Assembly (NCBI RefSeq): GCF_003369915.1
Contig: NC_046674.1
Coordinates: 23,377,657-23,441,656 of the forward strand
DNA: 64,000 bases
DNA from: Drosophila miranda
Taxonomy: Eukaryota; Arthropoda; Insecta; Diptera; Drosophilidae
Direction: 5' to 3'
Shown: piece after piece, positions 1-12,800 of the stretch
Position numbering within the stretch: position 1 is the stretch's first letter
Layout: the number at the start of each line of letters is the position of its first letter
The notes under the pieces: generated by a model
What the model saw: only the letters and a program-made list of their open reading frames with translations
The model's database searches: none
Told to the model about the DNA's origin: nothing
Translations under genes and position numbers: made by a program

Positions 1-786
1 CGAGGCTTTCATTCGAGTTGGGGAGGCAAGGCACATCGGGAACTATAAATCAACAAATTTGACAGCAAAATGTGCAAAGTGGTAAACAAAAACTGGCATC
101 GGAAGCAGTTGCAGCCAAGGACAATGAAGGCAGAAGGACTGGAGCTGCTGCTGCTGCTGGCTGCCCAAACAGATTGCACAAGGGAATTATTCGACTATTC
201 GGCTTTCCAGCTCTTTCTCTCTCTCTCTCTCTCTGTGGGCCTGTGTCTGCGTCGGTGTCTGCCCGAAGGCCATTATTGGTGGTAATCAAGCGTGATTAAT
301 TGAATTGAAATTGAATTTTTGTTTTGTTTTGCATAACATGCTGCTCCTGGACGGCCAAATGCCCAAATGCTCCTCCCTTGGAGGGTGGGACACGTGCAAT
401 TTGGAATGTGGAATGTGGGTCAGGTGTCGGAAAAGAGGAAAACAGGAGAACAGGAAAACATGAAAACAGCCAACGGTTCGAGTGTTTTTAAAGCACTCAC
501 ATTTTCTATACACACTCTCGACTCGATATATGTACCTTGGTTATTTTCGCCTGAAAGGGCGATGATTCTACAGGGAAATCTAATACTGATTGAATGTGCT
601 CGTATTCCTAATTAACACATTCATTACCATGACTACTCCCCAGAGAAATAGAGACAGGCAGAGAGAGAGAGAGTTAGCAGAGTAATAAATCTCTAAGTGA
701 GCAATGCATTGCCTCCACTCCACTCGAATCAAAAGAGAGCAGAACCATTGTGGGAATTGAGCAGAAAAAAAGCTTCCACCTACAAC

Positions 787-946
787 ATACACGAGGGTCG
801 CTCCAACACATGGATCTACATGGGGAGTACCAACAGTCTACAGCACTGTGTAATTATACACGAGGGTCGCTACAACACATGGATCTACATGGGGAGTACC
901 AACAGTCTACAGCACTGTGTAAATATACATGTAGCACTGTGTAAAT
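787..946. repeat. 69-bp tandem duplication with partial third copy
   Basis: The segment beginning ATACACGAGGGTCGCT at 787 recurs at 856 with very few differences, giving a unit of 69 bp (787-855 and 856-924). A third, internally deleted copy follows from 925 and keeps mainly the TAGCACTGTGTAAAT end. The near identity of the first two copies suggests a recent duplication. No coding or RNA function is visible. Confidence 0.85.
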
Positions 947-2029
947 ATACATGCATTCCGTATGCAAATGTATGCATGCATGTATGTGTGTATGTATTTA
1001 TGCGTGTGCATTGCATTCTCTGTCACAATTAACGGCACCTTGTTCGTCTCATTTGTTGTGCCGTTACTTTACGAAAGCGTGTGGGCGCTCGCTCGCCGCA
1101 CTTCCAGCTGATCGCGTCCACCGATAAGCAGATGCATTTCAGATTTTAAGGCCCGTCTGAACGCGACAGCGACAGCACAGAGAACACGCCGCTCTATTGG
1201 ATTCTCTTTATGAATGGAATGACTCAATGTTTATACCGATACGAAACCGATTACGATTACGACTCTTCTGGCATGGACCATTTAAATTGCAGTTCAATTA
1301 AAAATTGAAATTAAATTGCTGGCTGTGGTGGCAGTTGGTCTCTGAATTAAAAAGCTGTACCTAAATATCCTTCCCTCTTGCTGGGTCTGCCGCAGCTCCA
1401 TCGCCAGCTGCTCTAAATGGGTTTTTCCACCTTGAATTCGCATTAAACACGAAGTAATTTTCCTTAGAACAGGCCCAGGAGCAAATCTGGGAGCGGGTGG
1501 GGGCTCTCTCTCGCACTGATGGGTTTAGAGACGAGGTCTGACTTTTCATGGAAGGATGTACATACCTATAAGGAATGTCCTACTATGCATAAACTAGCTT
1601 TGTGTCTGCCTCTGTCAGAGTTATAGATATACACGACTTTTTGGTAGATCTCAATAAATATGAATAAAATACGTAAAAATAACAACCTCAACTAACCCAC
1701 CTTTCTGTTTTCTCTATCTCTCCCCCTCTCTCTCTCTCTCTTTCTCTGTCTCTCTTTGCAGGTAACTTTTCAAATCCAAATGAAATATTGCACCGAAGTC
1801 TCTCGTGAAGGGGCATTAAGGGGGTTTATTGCCAGCAATAAACTCATTTGCGTACCCCCCAAATCCAGGGGAGACTCTTGTCTCTACTGGCGGCCGGCCT
1901 CCTTCGTCGGATGCTCTGCTCTCTTGAGTACTTTTTTCGAATAAGGCCCTTCTCCGTATCCGTAGCCGTGTCTCCCCCCGTGTCCGTTTGTATTTAAGTT
2001 TATGTGTGTACCCGTGTCATAGGCTGTGC

Positions 2030-2270
2030 CGTGAACCGGGAAAACCAGCAAACGTAAAACAAAAACAAAAACCGAGAACCAACCAAATTGCAAAAAATAA
2101 ATGTGCGGCGGGTGGCGGCTGGAGCAGGAGCAGACGCAGACGCAGCCGCACCAACAGTCCCGACCAGACAAAAGAAAGAGGACTCGGAAAAAGAAAAGAA
2201 AAGCCAGGAGGTCGAAACCGCAATCGGAATCGGAATCGAAGAGGAGCTCCCATTAGGGAATCAACGCGAG
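2030..2270 (+). other. Candidate 5' noncoding exon with splice donor
   Basis: The stretch has the A-rich, AAAC-rich composition typical of Drosophila 5' UTRs. It ends in a strong donor, GAG followed by GTAAGT at 2271. No ATG-initiated frame runs through it; the open frames use non-ATG starts. It may be a first exon of the downstream RhoGEF, spliced to an acceptor just before 5934. The 5' boundary is a guess. Confidence 0.3.
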
Positions 2271-5200
2271 GTAAGTACTGTACAGGTGGCAATCGATGCC
2301 ACTGGGGAGTGGGTGTGGTGTGGTGTGGTGTGGAGTGGCGCCCCCAAAAGACAATATTATGATGGATGTTCTCCCTATCGGTATTGTTTCACTTGCAGGC
2401 GGGCATGGCCGTGGCATGCTCTGCTCTTCACTTCAGTTCTGTTTTTGTTTCGCTTTAGGGGGTTTTGCTGCAAAAGTTGACAGACCCCTACCCCTTTGCA
2501 TAAATCAGAGCCCGGGTCCCCAGATATCGAGCCCCCGGGCCCCCTTTCCGCTTTAAAAATCAATTCTGGCACAATGTGTCGCCAGCCCAAAAGATTAAAC
2601 TTCAGCTTTGACACGGGACACGGATGAGGCGACGGTTGACTTCTCTGGTGGTGCCCCAGCTGTCTGTCTGTCTGTCGGTTATACAGGGGGGGTGGACAGG
2701 CTTATCGATCAAACTCCTGGTGCAAGTTGGCCCCGGATGCGGTTTGTCTCCTTGCTGCTCCTTCCACCGCACAAAGGAAAGTTGTGCTGCGCCTTTGATT
2801 GCTCAGCAAAATGTAACATTACCACATAAAAAGTGTGGCCATGGCTTGTGGCCTGGGGGGCATTTGCGAAATTCAGTCTTCGAAGTCTATATATAGACAC
2901 TGCACCGCTGGTACTGGTGTGGGGCTGCTTGCTGGCTGGTCAACAGCTCGTATAAATCCTGCCACGCATTAATCGCCCCCCCTCGAAAAGGTGTAGCATT
3001 CCCTCAGGGTCCTGGAGTACGCGTTGTGCTTAGACGAAGAAGTGGACGACTCCACTGTATTGCGGGGCCAATTTGTATGGGTTTCACGTCTGGCGACTGC
3101 GTCAGCATGGACTCTGTGGCTCTGTCGCTGCAAATGGCACAGGCAGCGGCAAAGGCACAGGCAGGGGCACAGGCTGTGGCACTGGTTTCGGTTTCGGTTC
3201 TGGTTCTGGCTCTCTGCCTCTTATGCTGATGACATCATAACCATAAAAATTAAATTTTTGCTGCTCTGACAGGCAGCGGAAATGACGGCGCTTCACTGTC
3301 CGTTGTTGTGGGGCTCGCTGTGGCGCTGTCGTTGTCGTTGTCGGACGGATTTGGCAGCTCCACTGAAATCGAAAAGCGCCTTGAACTCCCTCTCTCTCTC
3401 TCTCTCTCACGCCAGTCGCGACCCACATCCGGACGAGCAGGCGAGCGACGCGTCGCTTGGGCTTGGGTTTGGGTTGGGGTTTGGGGGTTTGGGTTGAATA
3501 TAAAATTTAATCGCAAGACACACATTTAATTTAATTTAATGAAGGAGAACAACATGCTCGCTCGCTCGCTCGGTCGCTTATCTTGGGCTCTGCCGTGATT
3601 CGCTGCGAGAACCCACTCCTTGAGGACAGCACCCGCGCCCGCGGCCGCACCAGCACCACCTCCTCCAGAATATTTAAATTGCTGGAAAATAGGTTACAAT
3701 TATTCAACGTGAACGAGGAGGATGCTTGTGGTGTCAGGTCTCCACCGAGAGAGCTACCCTTGGGTCGTGCGCTTATTTTTTAGGGTCTTTGAATGCGATA
3801 TTCCTCTCTAAATAGGGAATAGGTTCATGCTGAAATGGGACTCTTATGAAAACTGCCTTACTTCGCGTTGGATGTCTTCTTCTGAGCCACGAAACTGCAC
3901 TCCAATTAATGGAACGCCAGGAGGAGGCGGGGGCACACTCAATCGGGCAATATGCCGCCAGCCCCCCCCACCACCACCACTGTGGCCACTGTGGGGCATG
4001 AAGGATGGTGGACTTTATTAAAGACCAGCCCCAAAACACCGTCTCCGTCTCCGTCTGCGTCTCTGTCCCTGCCTCGGGGCTTAATTATACATTATTTTGG
4101 TCTAGGCCCAAGCAGACGCACACATCCACGTCGGCGGGCCACGTCGCGTGCTCGAGAGGCGTCCAGGCGTGTGCAATGATTTATGTTATGTGCAGCAGCG
4201 GGGGGTGCAGGGAGGCCGGGAGCCCACTCTTACGAGCATGTTTGCCTATTGGTATCGCTGTCCTTATCCGTATCCGAGCGTATTCGTATTTATGGCCAAA
4301 TAATATTAATAACAATAAAGCTTTCCGAACCACTTTATGGCCAAGTTTTCGTTGGCTCGCAAAAAGATTCCCCAAAGGATTGCTGAAAGAGCCTCCATGA
4401 ATCCTCGTCTTGGTAATCTTTTCGTGACCTTAACAATAACATATCTGATATCTACGGGCAATGAGAATGAGAATGAGAACGAGAACGAGAGAGAGAAAGA
4501 GAGAGAGAGATACGATACTCGTAAACCGAAAGCAGATTAATGTGCTCCCGGGCTTATTCGATTCTTGTTTTCCATATTTTATGGCCATACAGCATTTGCA
4601 ATTTGCTATTTGCATTTCCCGAGATAGAAGAGATTGGATCGGAGCACAAGGACAGATGCACCTTTGAATACGATTACGAGATAAATGTGCACATCGATTT
4701 GTTTCGAAAATCGGGGATTCGTCAAAGGGCATTCGAGGCCAGAGGGACTGAGGGACTTAATGGATGTGTTCCACGAGTCCATTCCATGGCGGTGGCTGCA
4801 CTTATTAAACCCTCTCTTCGCTCTGTTGGAACACCAGATGCGTAGGGCTCCTCTCCTCCGTTTAGCCAAGGGGTTGATAGGACATCCAAAATATATGCAC
4901 ATTCATTAAAGTTCTCTTATATTTCCATCGATTGGCATCCAGATTGGCAAAATTATGGTAAAATTCGTGTCTCGCCCTTCATTTGAAATGCTAACACGTT
5001 TCCCCCATGTGCCCCCCATGTGCACCCCCCCATGTGCCCCCATGTGGGCGTGAAACCCCAAAAGTTTTCATTTCCCATAGAAAAAAAAAACGAAATCAAA
5101 AAATATAGGAAAACTAATCCCAAAATAGGAAAAAGGAAAAAACTTTCATGAAAATTTCCGAGCGATGGTTGCGCCAATAAATTGATTTTTTAATTAAATT

Positions 5201-5933
5201 ATGGAATTTACATTCATTTTGTTTGAAGAGTGCTTCACCCTGTAGTTACCCAAAGTACTTTCTATGAGGGAATACTCGATGGACATTTGAGTGTAGAGGT
5301 ATTTAGAGGTCTGCATTCGAATCAACGATCCCCAAAGAAATGCCCAACAGAATACACTCACGTGAGACTCGTTTGCACAACATTTAAAGCAGTTTTTCCT
5401 GAACTATGTACTACAGAAGGGCTACCATTTGGTAGGCTTAAGGATAAGCATATGGGTTGGGAAGTCGAAGAGGGGGGGCCGCCGCCGCATCACATAGAAC
5501 CTCTCGCCTTTAAAAGAAAACACACAAATTTTAAACATTTTCCTATTCTTTTCTCTCCCATTTTCAGCAAACCATCGAACAAACAAATAATAGAATAAGC
5601 AATAGCATCCTTCTACTTGTGAAGGACACACACAATACAATATATATTTAGGACGCTTTAAAGGATACCTAGAATAAGGTTTACGAAATACGAATACATG
5701 TAATGTGTGTTTCTTTGGGGAAAATCAACGCTTCATAAATTACGATTTACGATTTAGTGAATAGACAAATTTAAGAACCAACAACCATCGGGTGTTTTAT
5801 ATCCCGCCACACGCCACAGGGATACAGGGATACTGGGATACTGGGATACAGGAATACGAGGGTACACGGGGAAGGAGACGACTGCAGAAGGAGGCTCGAG
5901 ACCCTCCCAACATCACGGCAAATTGCGGCCGTA

Positions 5934-8900
5934 ATGGGTGGTGGCTTTGCGGGGCCACCAATTACATTAGCAACCAGCAACCAGAGCCCGGCCTTAGCCA
6001 GAGCCAGAGCCAGAAACACCAAGGCCCCACAGCCTCAACCATACCCCAGCCCCAACCCATATCCGCGGACACAAACAGAGACGCAAACGGAGACGGAGAA
6101 AAGGTCCTCAACCATCGCTCCAATGCACGAGAAACTCCTGGAGAAGGAGGAGACGCGCAAAGAAAAGACTGAACGGGCAACAAGTCTGCTTGGCGGCAAG
6201 GTCAAGGAGAAGCCGCCCAAGGACAAGCCACCCAAGCAATCGAAATTCGCGGAGCGGCTGCGACGCTCCTTCCGCCGCGGCGACCATCGGTCGCTGGAGA
6301 TCAAGCGTCAGGAGCCCACGCCGGAAGAGCTACAGGCCAAGAGCCGTGCCACTCCACCGCTGCCGCTGCCGCTGTCGTCGGAGAACAACAACCTGGTCGG
6401 TGGCAGGCCCCCCTCGGCCTTCGCCCTCAGCCAGCTCCATCTGCCCGGTGTGGGCCTCGGCGGACACATCAATCCCGCTTTGCTGCTGGACAGCCCCGAC
6501 GAGTGCACGCCCCCGGAGTACGCCTACCGGCACCTGAGCAGCGTCGCCACCACCAACTCGAGCACCTCCCTGGAGAGCAACTGCGAGCTGGGAGATCTGA
6601 GCGGCTCCCAGACGAGCGTCTTCTACTGGGCCTGTGGCCAACAGACGACCACCGCATCCATGGGCGGAGAGGTGAGCACGGCCAACGGTGCGGGTGCGAG
6701 TGCGAGTGCGGGTGCGGGAGTGGGAGCAGCAGCAGCAACAGGATTGGATGCACAAGAGCGTAGCAAGCGACGCCTGGAGACACAGAGCAGCAATCGGAGC
6801 GACCAGCAGCCGATATCCATTACAACGACCACATCCTCGGCACCGGCTAGCGGCAGCCGGAGCTGCAGCCTCACCAGCGAGAGCAGCTCCGTGCGGCTCA
6901 CACGACTCCAGAACTTCCTGTTCAAGAGCAGCAACGAGAGCTCGAGGAGCTGCCAGGGGCATTCGAACGAGGGCTTTACCGCCTCCTCGCACAACTCCTC
7001 CTCGGGGGAGTGGGAGCAGATGGGCGCCCACGGGCCGCTGTCCAGCAGCAGCGGTGTGGGCTTCCACGGTGGCTCCTTCCCAGAGGAGAGCACACCCGAT
7101 GAGACCGATGCCACGGACGCGGGCAGCACGCTGCCGGTGGAGAGCGGCGAGGCCGGAGGCGGCTACTACCAGTACACGCTGACCTCCCCGAACAACCCCT
7201 TCCTGCCGGAGATCACAGCCCGCACCTACCACAGCACCTACGAGGAAGATGGCCTGGAGCCGATGGAGGAGCTGCAGCTGGATGGGAACGTGACGTCCGT
7301 GAAGTACAATGCCAGTGCCGCTGGCACGCGGTCCGCCCAGCTGCCGACGCCCGCGTACAGTCGCGCCGGGTCCCAGGAGTCGACGCACAGCGAGAGCGGC
7401 GTCAGCTGTCCCCCTGGGCCGAGTCCCAGTCCAGCCTCCAGCTCCTCCTCGACGCCCGGACGGCACAGACGCAAGCTTTTCAGCCTGAATTCGCCCACTC
7501 GTCTGCTGCACCATGCGCCCGTCGCCCAGCCCCAGCCCCAGCCCCCGCCCCCGCCGACGGCCTCGCCACCCTCCGGCACCCAGCAGGAGAGCGGCGGCCG
7601 GTTCCATTCTGGCAGTCTGGTGCGGAGTCTCAATCCCTTCCTGCCCACCGCCTCCTCGCCCAAGCGGGGCTCGCCTCTGAAGCAGTCGGCCGTCACCTCG
7701 CCGGGCGCCGTGACCCCGGACCTGGGCACGAAGCGGGAGGAGTTCCTGCGGGCCACCATGAAGATTTGCCTGGTCGTCTCGCCGCCCAGCAGCAAGCTGC
7801 AGGTGAGTGGAGGAGCAGGTCCTGCTCCATGGGCCATGGAGCATGTCCATGAAGGAGCCAAAGCAAATGTTTGCTTTAAGAAATGAGAATAAACAGATTT
7901 TATACCACCCCACCATTCGGGTATTTCTATTTTATTTTCCTTATTCCTTTGGTTTCTCCTCCTTGCTTGCTTTTCGTTTCCTGAGTTTTCCTGAGTTTTC
8001 CTTCGCTTGCCTTTTCGTTTCTTGGTTTCTGCTTTATTGAATTATATAATTTTCAAATAACAGAAAACCTTTATCGTATAAACTCTGGCTCTGGGAGCAA
8101 CAACAATTTAGGGCAATGTGCAAGATTAATTTTCTTCGTCACGCACACGCACACGACATGTATTTGGTTTTTGCCCTCTCGCTCCCAGCCTCGGTAGCCC
8201 ACACGCCTGTACAGATTTTGTTTTTGCATTCTCGGACGTTCTCATTGGTTGTCCTAGAATAAACTCTCCATTTGGAGAAAGGACTCGCCTTGCTCATTCC
8301 AGCATCCGCATAGAGCGAAAGAATGGCGATCCTAAAATGTGAAATACATTATAGAAGCCATCAGATTATAATCGTCAATTAATATACGCACATATGCATT
8401 TACGAGTATAGGTGAATCCATTATTCATTGCAAATGACATTGAATTGAATCATTTATTGAATTTGGTTCGTTTTGTCAACGGCTTTAATGCTTGAATGCC
8501 TGAATGGAATTGCAATAAGCGCCTCTAACGACCACGCATAACATAAATATTACATTAAATATTATAATAAATGCGAATTGCGAGATGCGAGATGCGAGAG
8601 GCGAGATGTGGACTACACACGAGTGTATTACGCATACGAAGCATGAACATGAACGTGAATGCATGGTAGACCCGCATGAATATGTGTGTCTGTGAGGATT
8701 CAATTGTCCTCCGGAGGACATTTAGGGGCATTAGCGCAAATGCAGTCAAGCAGTAAATTGCATCAACGATTTGTCCGCTTAGTCTCCGTCGCTGCGGCAG
8801 CATCCATTCCCCCAAGGACGTGCCCGCCACACACACACACAAAGCTGTGAGTGGAGTGGAGACACAGCCACATACACAGGCACAGTCTCAGTCTTAGGCT

Positions 8901-9836
8901 CAGATTCAGGCTCGGTTATTCATTCAGAGATTCAATGGACGTGTCATCGTTCCATCACTGAATCTTGCAGCAGCAGCAGCAGCGTGGAGCTTCATGCTCG
9001 TGGGTGTGTGTATCAAATCCTCGGCTTTTCCTTTATATTTAACGTTTTTCTTGTACTGAATGCACGTTCATAGAATGTATTTATCATTTAATCCCATTTG
9101 TATTTGTTTAAGTGAATAGAGAGCCCCTCCCAGGTATCGTAAACCGAATTCTTACTGCAATTTATACCATATTTAATTTATCAATTTATCATTTGAAGGT
9201 GCCTTGATTTTAGAGTGCCTACATACATATAAGTGTAAGATCAATCGTTTTAGTTGAATGATCCCAACGACCATCTCATACTCACATATACTCTCATTAA
9301 AACCCTACCAAATAATACTAAAATCGCTTTTTATGCACTGTAAAGCACCTCATCGTCGACGAGTACCCTTGCGGTAGGCAAATCTTGAAATTCGACACCC
9401 ACTTGTGTGTCCTGGCGACCAGAGGTCCTTGTGGACCCATGTCTTGGCGTGTTTGCTCTGGCAGCGCGTCGTGTTTGGGTGCAGGGACCAAAGTGATTTT
9501 CGCTGTTGTGCGTGTCGTGGGAACGATCCCTGACCCCGACCCCGACCCCGACCCCCGAAGGGTGGATTGTACATGAAAATGCCGTGGTCAAGATGCTGCT
9601 GAAAGGGCGCCTAAAGGGAAATCGTTAGCGGCTTTAAAGGTGCGAAATATTACGAGTCCAAGTCCTAATTTAGAATGAATACTTTGTTAACCCATTAAGT
9701 GTCCTTCTTTCGGGCAGAAATTATGAAATTATGATTTCCCCAAACAATACCAAAATGTTTTGTTTTGTTATGAGAACAAAAGAGAGCGTCAGAAGCACAG
9801 GGCCAAAATGCTTGCTAGACAAGGCCATAAGCAGGG

Positions 9837-9870
<34 letters not shown>

Positions 9871-12800
9871 TCCCGACTGGGGCGATACCTCCTCCGAGAA
9901 CAGAGGGAACACCCTCTCTCTGCCTGCACGGCTCCAAGAGACCCCTCTGATACTGGGTACCCAGTGGGGGAACAACAATTCACGATAAAACAGGAAACAA
10001 AAACCATAAACCAGAGTAAAGGGCAAGGGACGACGCTGGAAATGGCCAAAAGCAGAAAGTAGAAAGTACAAAGTAGAAAGCAGAAAGCAGGGCATTGTGA
10101 ATTATTGTCGTCAGCAGGAATAGGACTACAGACGAGACTGTATCGGAACGGCACGCGCATCCTTGAACAGACTCCGCTCCGCTCACCCTACGAGGGGGAG
10201 TCCTGTGCGGGGGAGTGTCCTCGGCAGGGGCTTAAATCTCTGCAGCCAGAAATTGGGCGGTAAGCGTCCCTCCATTCCAAGTGGAAATATGGAATAGAGC
10301 CAGACATTTGAATACTACTGCCTCTCCAGGAGTGCTCTCTATTTCCATTCGGATCAAAGGAATACCACATTTTTTGGATGTTGCATAGCCGGTAATGATT
10401 TTATTTAGTCCCTGTCAGTGGCTGTGGTCGATGCCATTTCAGATACAAGGATTTTCCTCGAGAGTGCCACTGAAATGTGTAAATCTCTGCCGAGTCCTTG
10501 ACTACGGAACCCAGAGAGGGCCAAGAGCGGCGTCGGCGGCGGCGGCATTGACTTTGCCACTGACACTGTGGCGGGGGGGGAGGGAGGGCAGTCGGTAGTC
10601 GGTGGCTCTTGACTGATGTAATCTCAGTGCATTAGGCGAGGACAGGACACAGGACAGGAAGTCTTCTAGGACACGTCTAGGGCCCTTGGCCCTGCTGGCG
10701 CAATCTTTTTGTTCTCGATGCATCTCTCGTGCCCTTTTGGCTACCGCCGCCGACTGCTGGCAGCAATTTATTTTTCCGGCAAGAGCACCCCAGGGGCATT
10801 AGGAATAATATTGTACGCTTAAAGCGCGAAATACTCTGGTAATCCCATAAGGATTCGTCGCCCTTTGAATGCACTTCTCGCGAGATTAAATTCTATATTG
10901 TATTTTACTTCATTTAATCCTTTTTTGTTTTGAAGAAATACCAACATTTGTTGCAGGAAAACTACTCAAATCATGAGTCCCATAAAACCATTCACAGGAA
11001 TTTATTTTAAAGCACCGGCATGCCGATGGCATTTTATTTGAATTTTTTGATGTGCAAAATCATGCAACGCCTCGTGCAACCATTGAAATATGTATAATAA
11101 AAAGCTATCGACAATCCAATGCCAGTGCCAACAATATTCCCCATATTCAATTATCAATATCCGAGTGAGAAAGAGAGAAACGCCTGATTGATTTCAGACC
11201 GCTTTTAATTTCCATTTGCAGCTGAAATCGAAAAGCCTCACGCACTTGGATGGCCTCGACACGGTGGTGGCCTGCCAGCACGGGCCCGGGGGGACTGCAG
11301 CAACAACATCGGTTGTCCAGGCACCTGGGGTGTCCTCCGGGCATCAGCATCATCATCAGGCGGCAGCAACGACACCGACGGCGCTTGGCCGACAGCCCCA
11401 TGCGGTAAGTGACGATGTCATGGATGACCACAGGTCCTGCCACCCTCCTCCATCCTTTGTAGTCTGTTAAATGTAGTGTACGTAGGCGCCTAGTCCTGTA
11501 GATGCCGACGGGTTGCCGCTCGAGGATTATCCGTAGTGTCTCCTTAATGCGTTTCTCATTTCTCATTTGTTAATGTGTTTTCACTTTGGTTTCACTTTGA
11601 TTTTGACTGCCTTTGCTTCCACTGCTATTGTTGCCGTTACTGTTAATATTCTTTTTAAGTTTTGCACTTCACCTGAGATGCCCTTTGCTTCTTGTACTCT
11701 ATAAAACACACTATATTCTGTCTGTCTGTCTGTGCCTTTGATCTACCACAACTATGGCTCTGCAAGGGTATCCAATGCCTCGCTCGTCCTTCCCTCTTCT
11801 GTGCTGGCTGTTATTCATTGGGAAAAATCCTTGTTCCTTTCGCTGTCACTTTTCAACAGTAGAAGTACGTGACTTTTCTATGATTTAGAGAGGGATTTCT
11901 TCCACTTTTCTCTCCTTCTCTGCCCGGTCTCTGTTATCATTTACAACTTTTTAGCACGGATAGCAGTTTAGTTCCCACTGACAGCAGCACCCGCAGAGAA
12001 CCCCTTACGCTCTCTCGTTGAATCGATGCAATTTTCTCTTGCCAAAGTTAAGCCAATAAACTTGTCGTGGATTAAGGAAGCCATTCAATTGGTAGTAGAA
12101 ACTGTTTGGGACACCACGCACTGGCTATAGATAAGGGTACTATATCCGCCGTGTCTTTGGGAGCTTGTAGATTGTAATATCCAAGTCGAGGACTAGTTAT
12201 TGGAAAATAGGGATGAAATATGTAGATGCTGCATGCAATAAGTATTTTATTCCGAATAAATATAGTTATCCATAGTTAGACTAGTTATTTATCGGAATAA
12301 TTATTGAAGTAGCTTTTCATCGAAGTAGCGATTAGTCGCATTAATAGTTGGAGTAGCGATTAATCGGAATAATAGTCGGAGTAGCGTTTCATCGGAATAA
12401 TCGACTATTAATATTCGTATTCTCATATTTTTTGTTTACTATTTTTTTTCACTTTGATAATCTCTAATTTCCACTGTAGAATCGATTGAAATCCTTTTGA
12501 AACGCCTAACGACTATTCTGTATTCTCTTCCTTTCTCTCTCTCTCTCTCTCTCTCCCCCTCTATGTCTGTGCCTCTCTACCTCTCTCTCTTCCTACTCTA
12601 TCTTTTTCTTCACGTTTTGTTTATTTGCCAACCGCTTGAACCCCTCTCCCCCCACCCGCTGCCCCCACTCCCATCCGAAAACAGACGGAAAAGAGCGATC
12701 CGGCGAGAGTTTGTCCGCTTTCAGTACTGGCGCCCCAGTCCGTGCCCCACCCACCCACAATATACACCCAAGCACCGCAGATCGTGCGTCGGGCACCGTC

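Larger units (their letters stand above)
1..5933. other. Upstream/5' intronic region of the RhoGEF locus
   Basis: I find no convincing protein gene here. The open frames are short, overlap one another and follow low-complexity sequence. The stretch holds several CT/GA microsatellites (about 212-233, 1727-1752, 3390-3408, 4483-4510), a 69-bp tandem duplication (787-924), a GGGTTT-rich run (3466-3497), CATGTGC-rich repeats (5006-5046) and one candidate noncoding exon ending at 2270. Its position just upstream of the first coding exon of a RhoGEF suggests promoter and 5' UTR introns of that gene. That is inference. Confidence 0.5.
7803..11221 (+). other. Large intron of the RhoGEF gene
   Basis: The donor at 7803 (GTGAGT) and the acceptor at 11220-11221 are both in phase 0. 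The intron carries a stop codon and AATAAA shortly after the donor (7884-7893), a GACCCC run at 9531-9552 and a (GA)n microsatellite at 9841-9869. I see no other gene in it. Confidence 0.8.

Noticed and set aside
1030..1066. Hairpin TAACGGCAC...GTGCCGTTA as a microRNA precursor
   Set aside because: The stem is only 9 bp with a 19-nt loop, far too short for a pre-miRNA.
3466..3497. GGGTTT/GGGTTTG run resembling telomere repeats
   Set aside because: It is irregular and short, and Drosophila telomeres are not built from such repeats.
6330..7916. A 528-codon open frame antisense to the large RhoGEF exon
   Set aside because: It is a shadow of GC-rich, biased codons on the plus strand. Its composition is low-complexity Gly/Arg/Ala, with no domain and no promoter.
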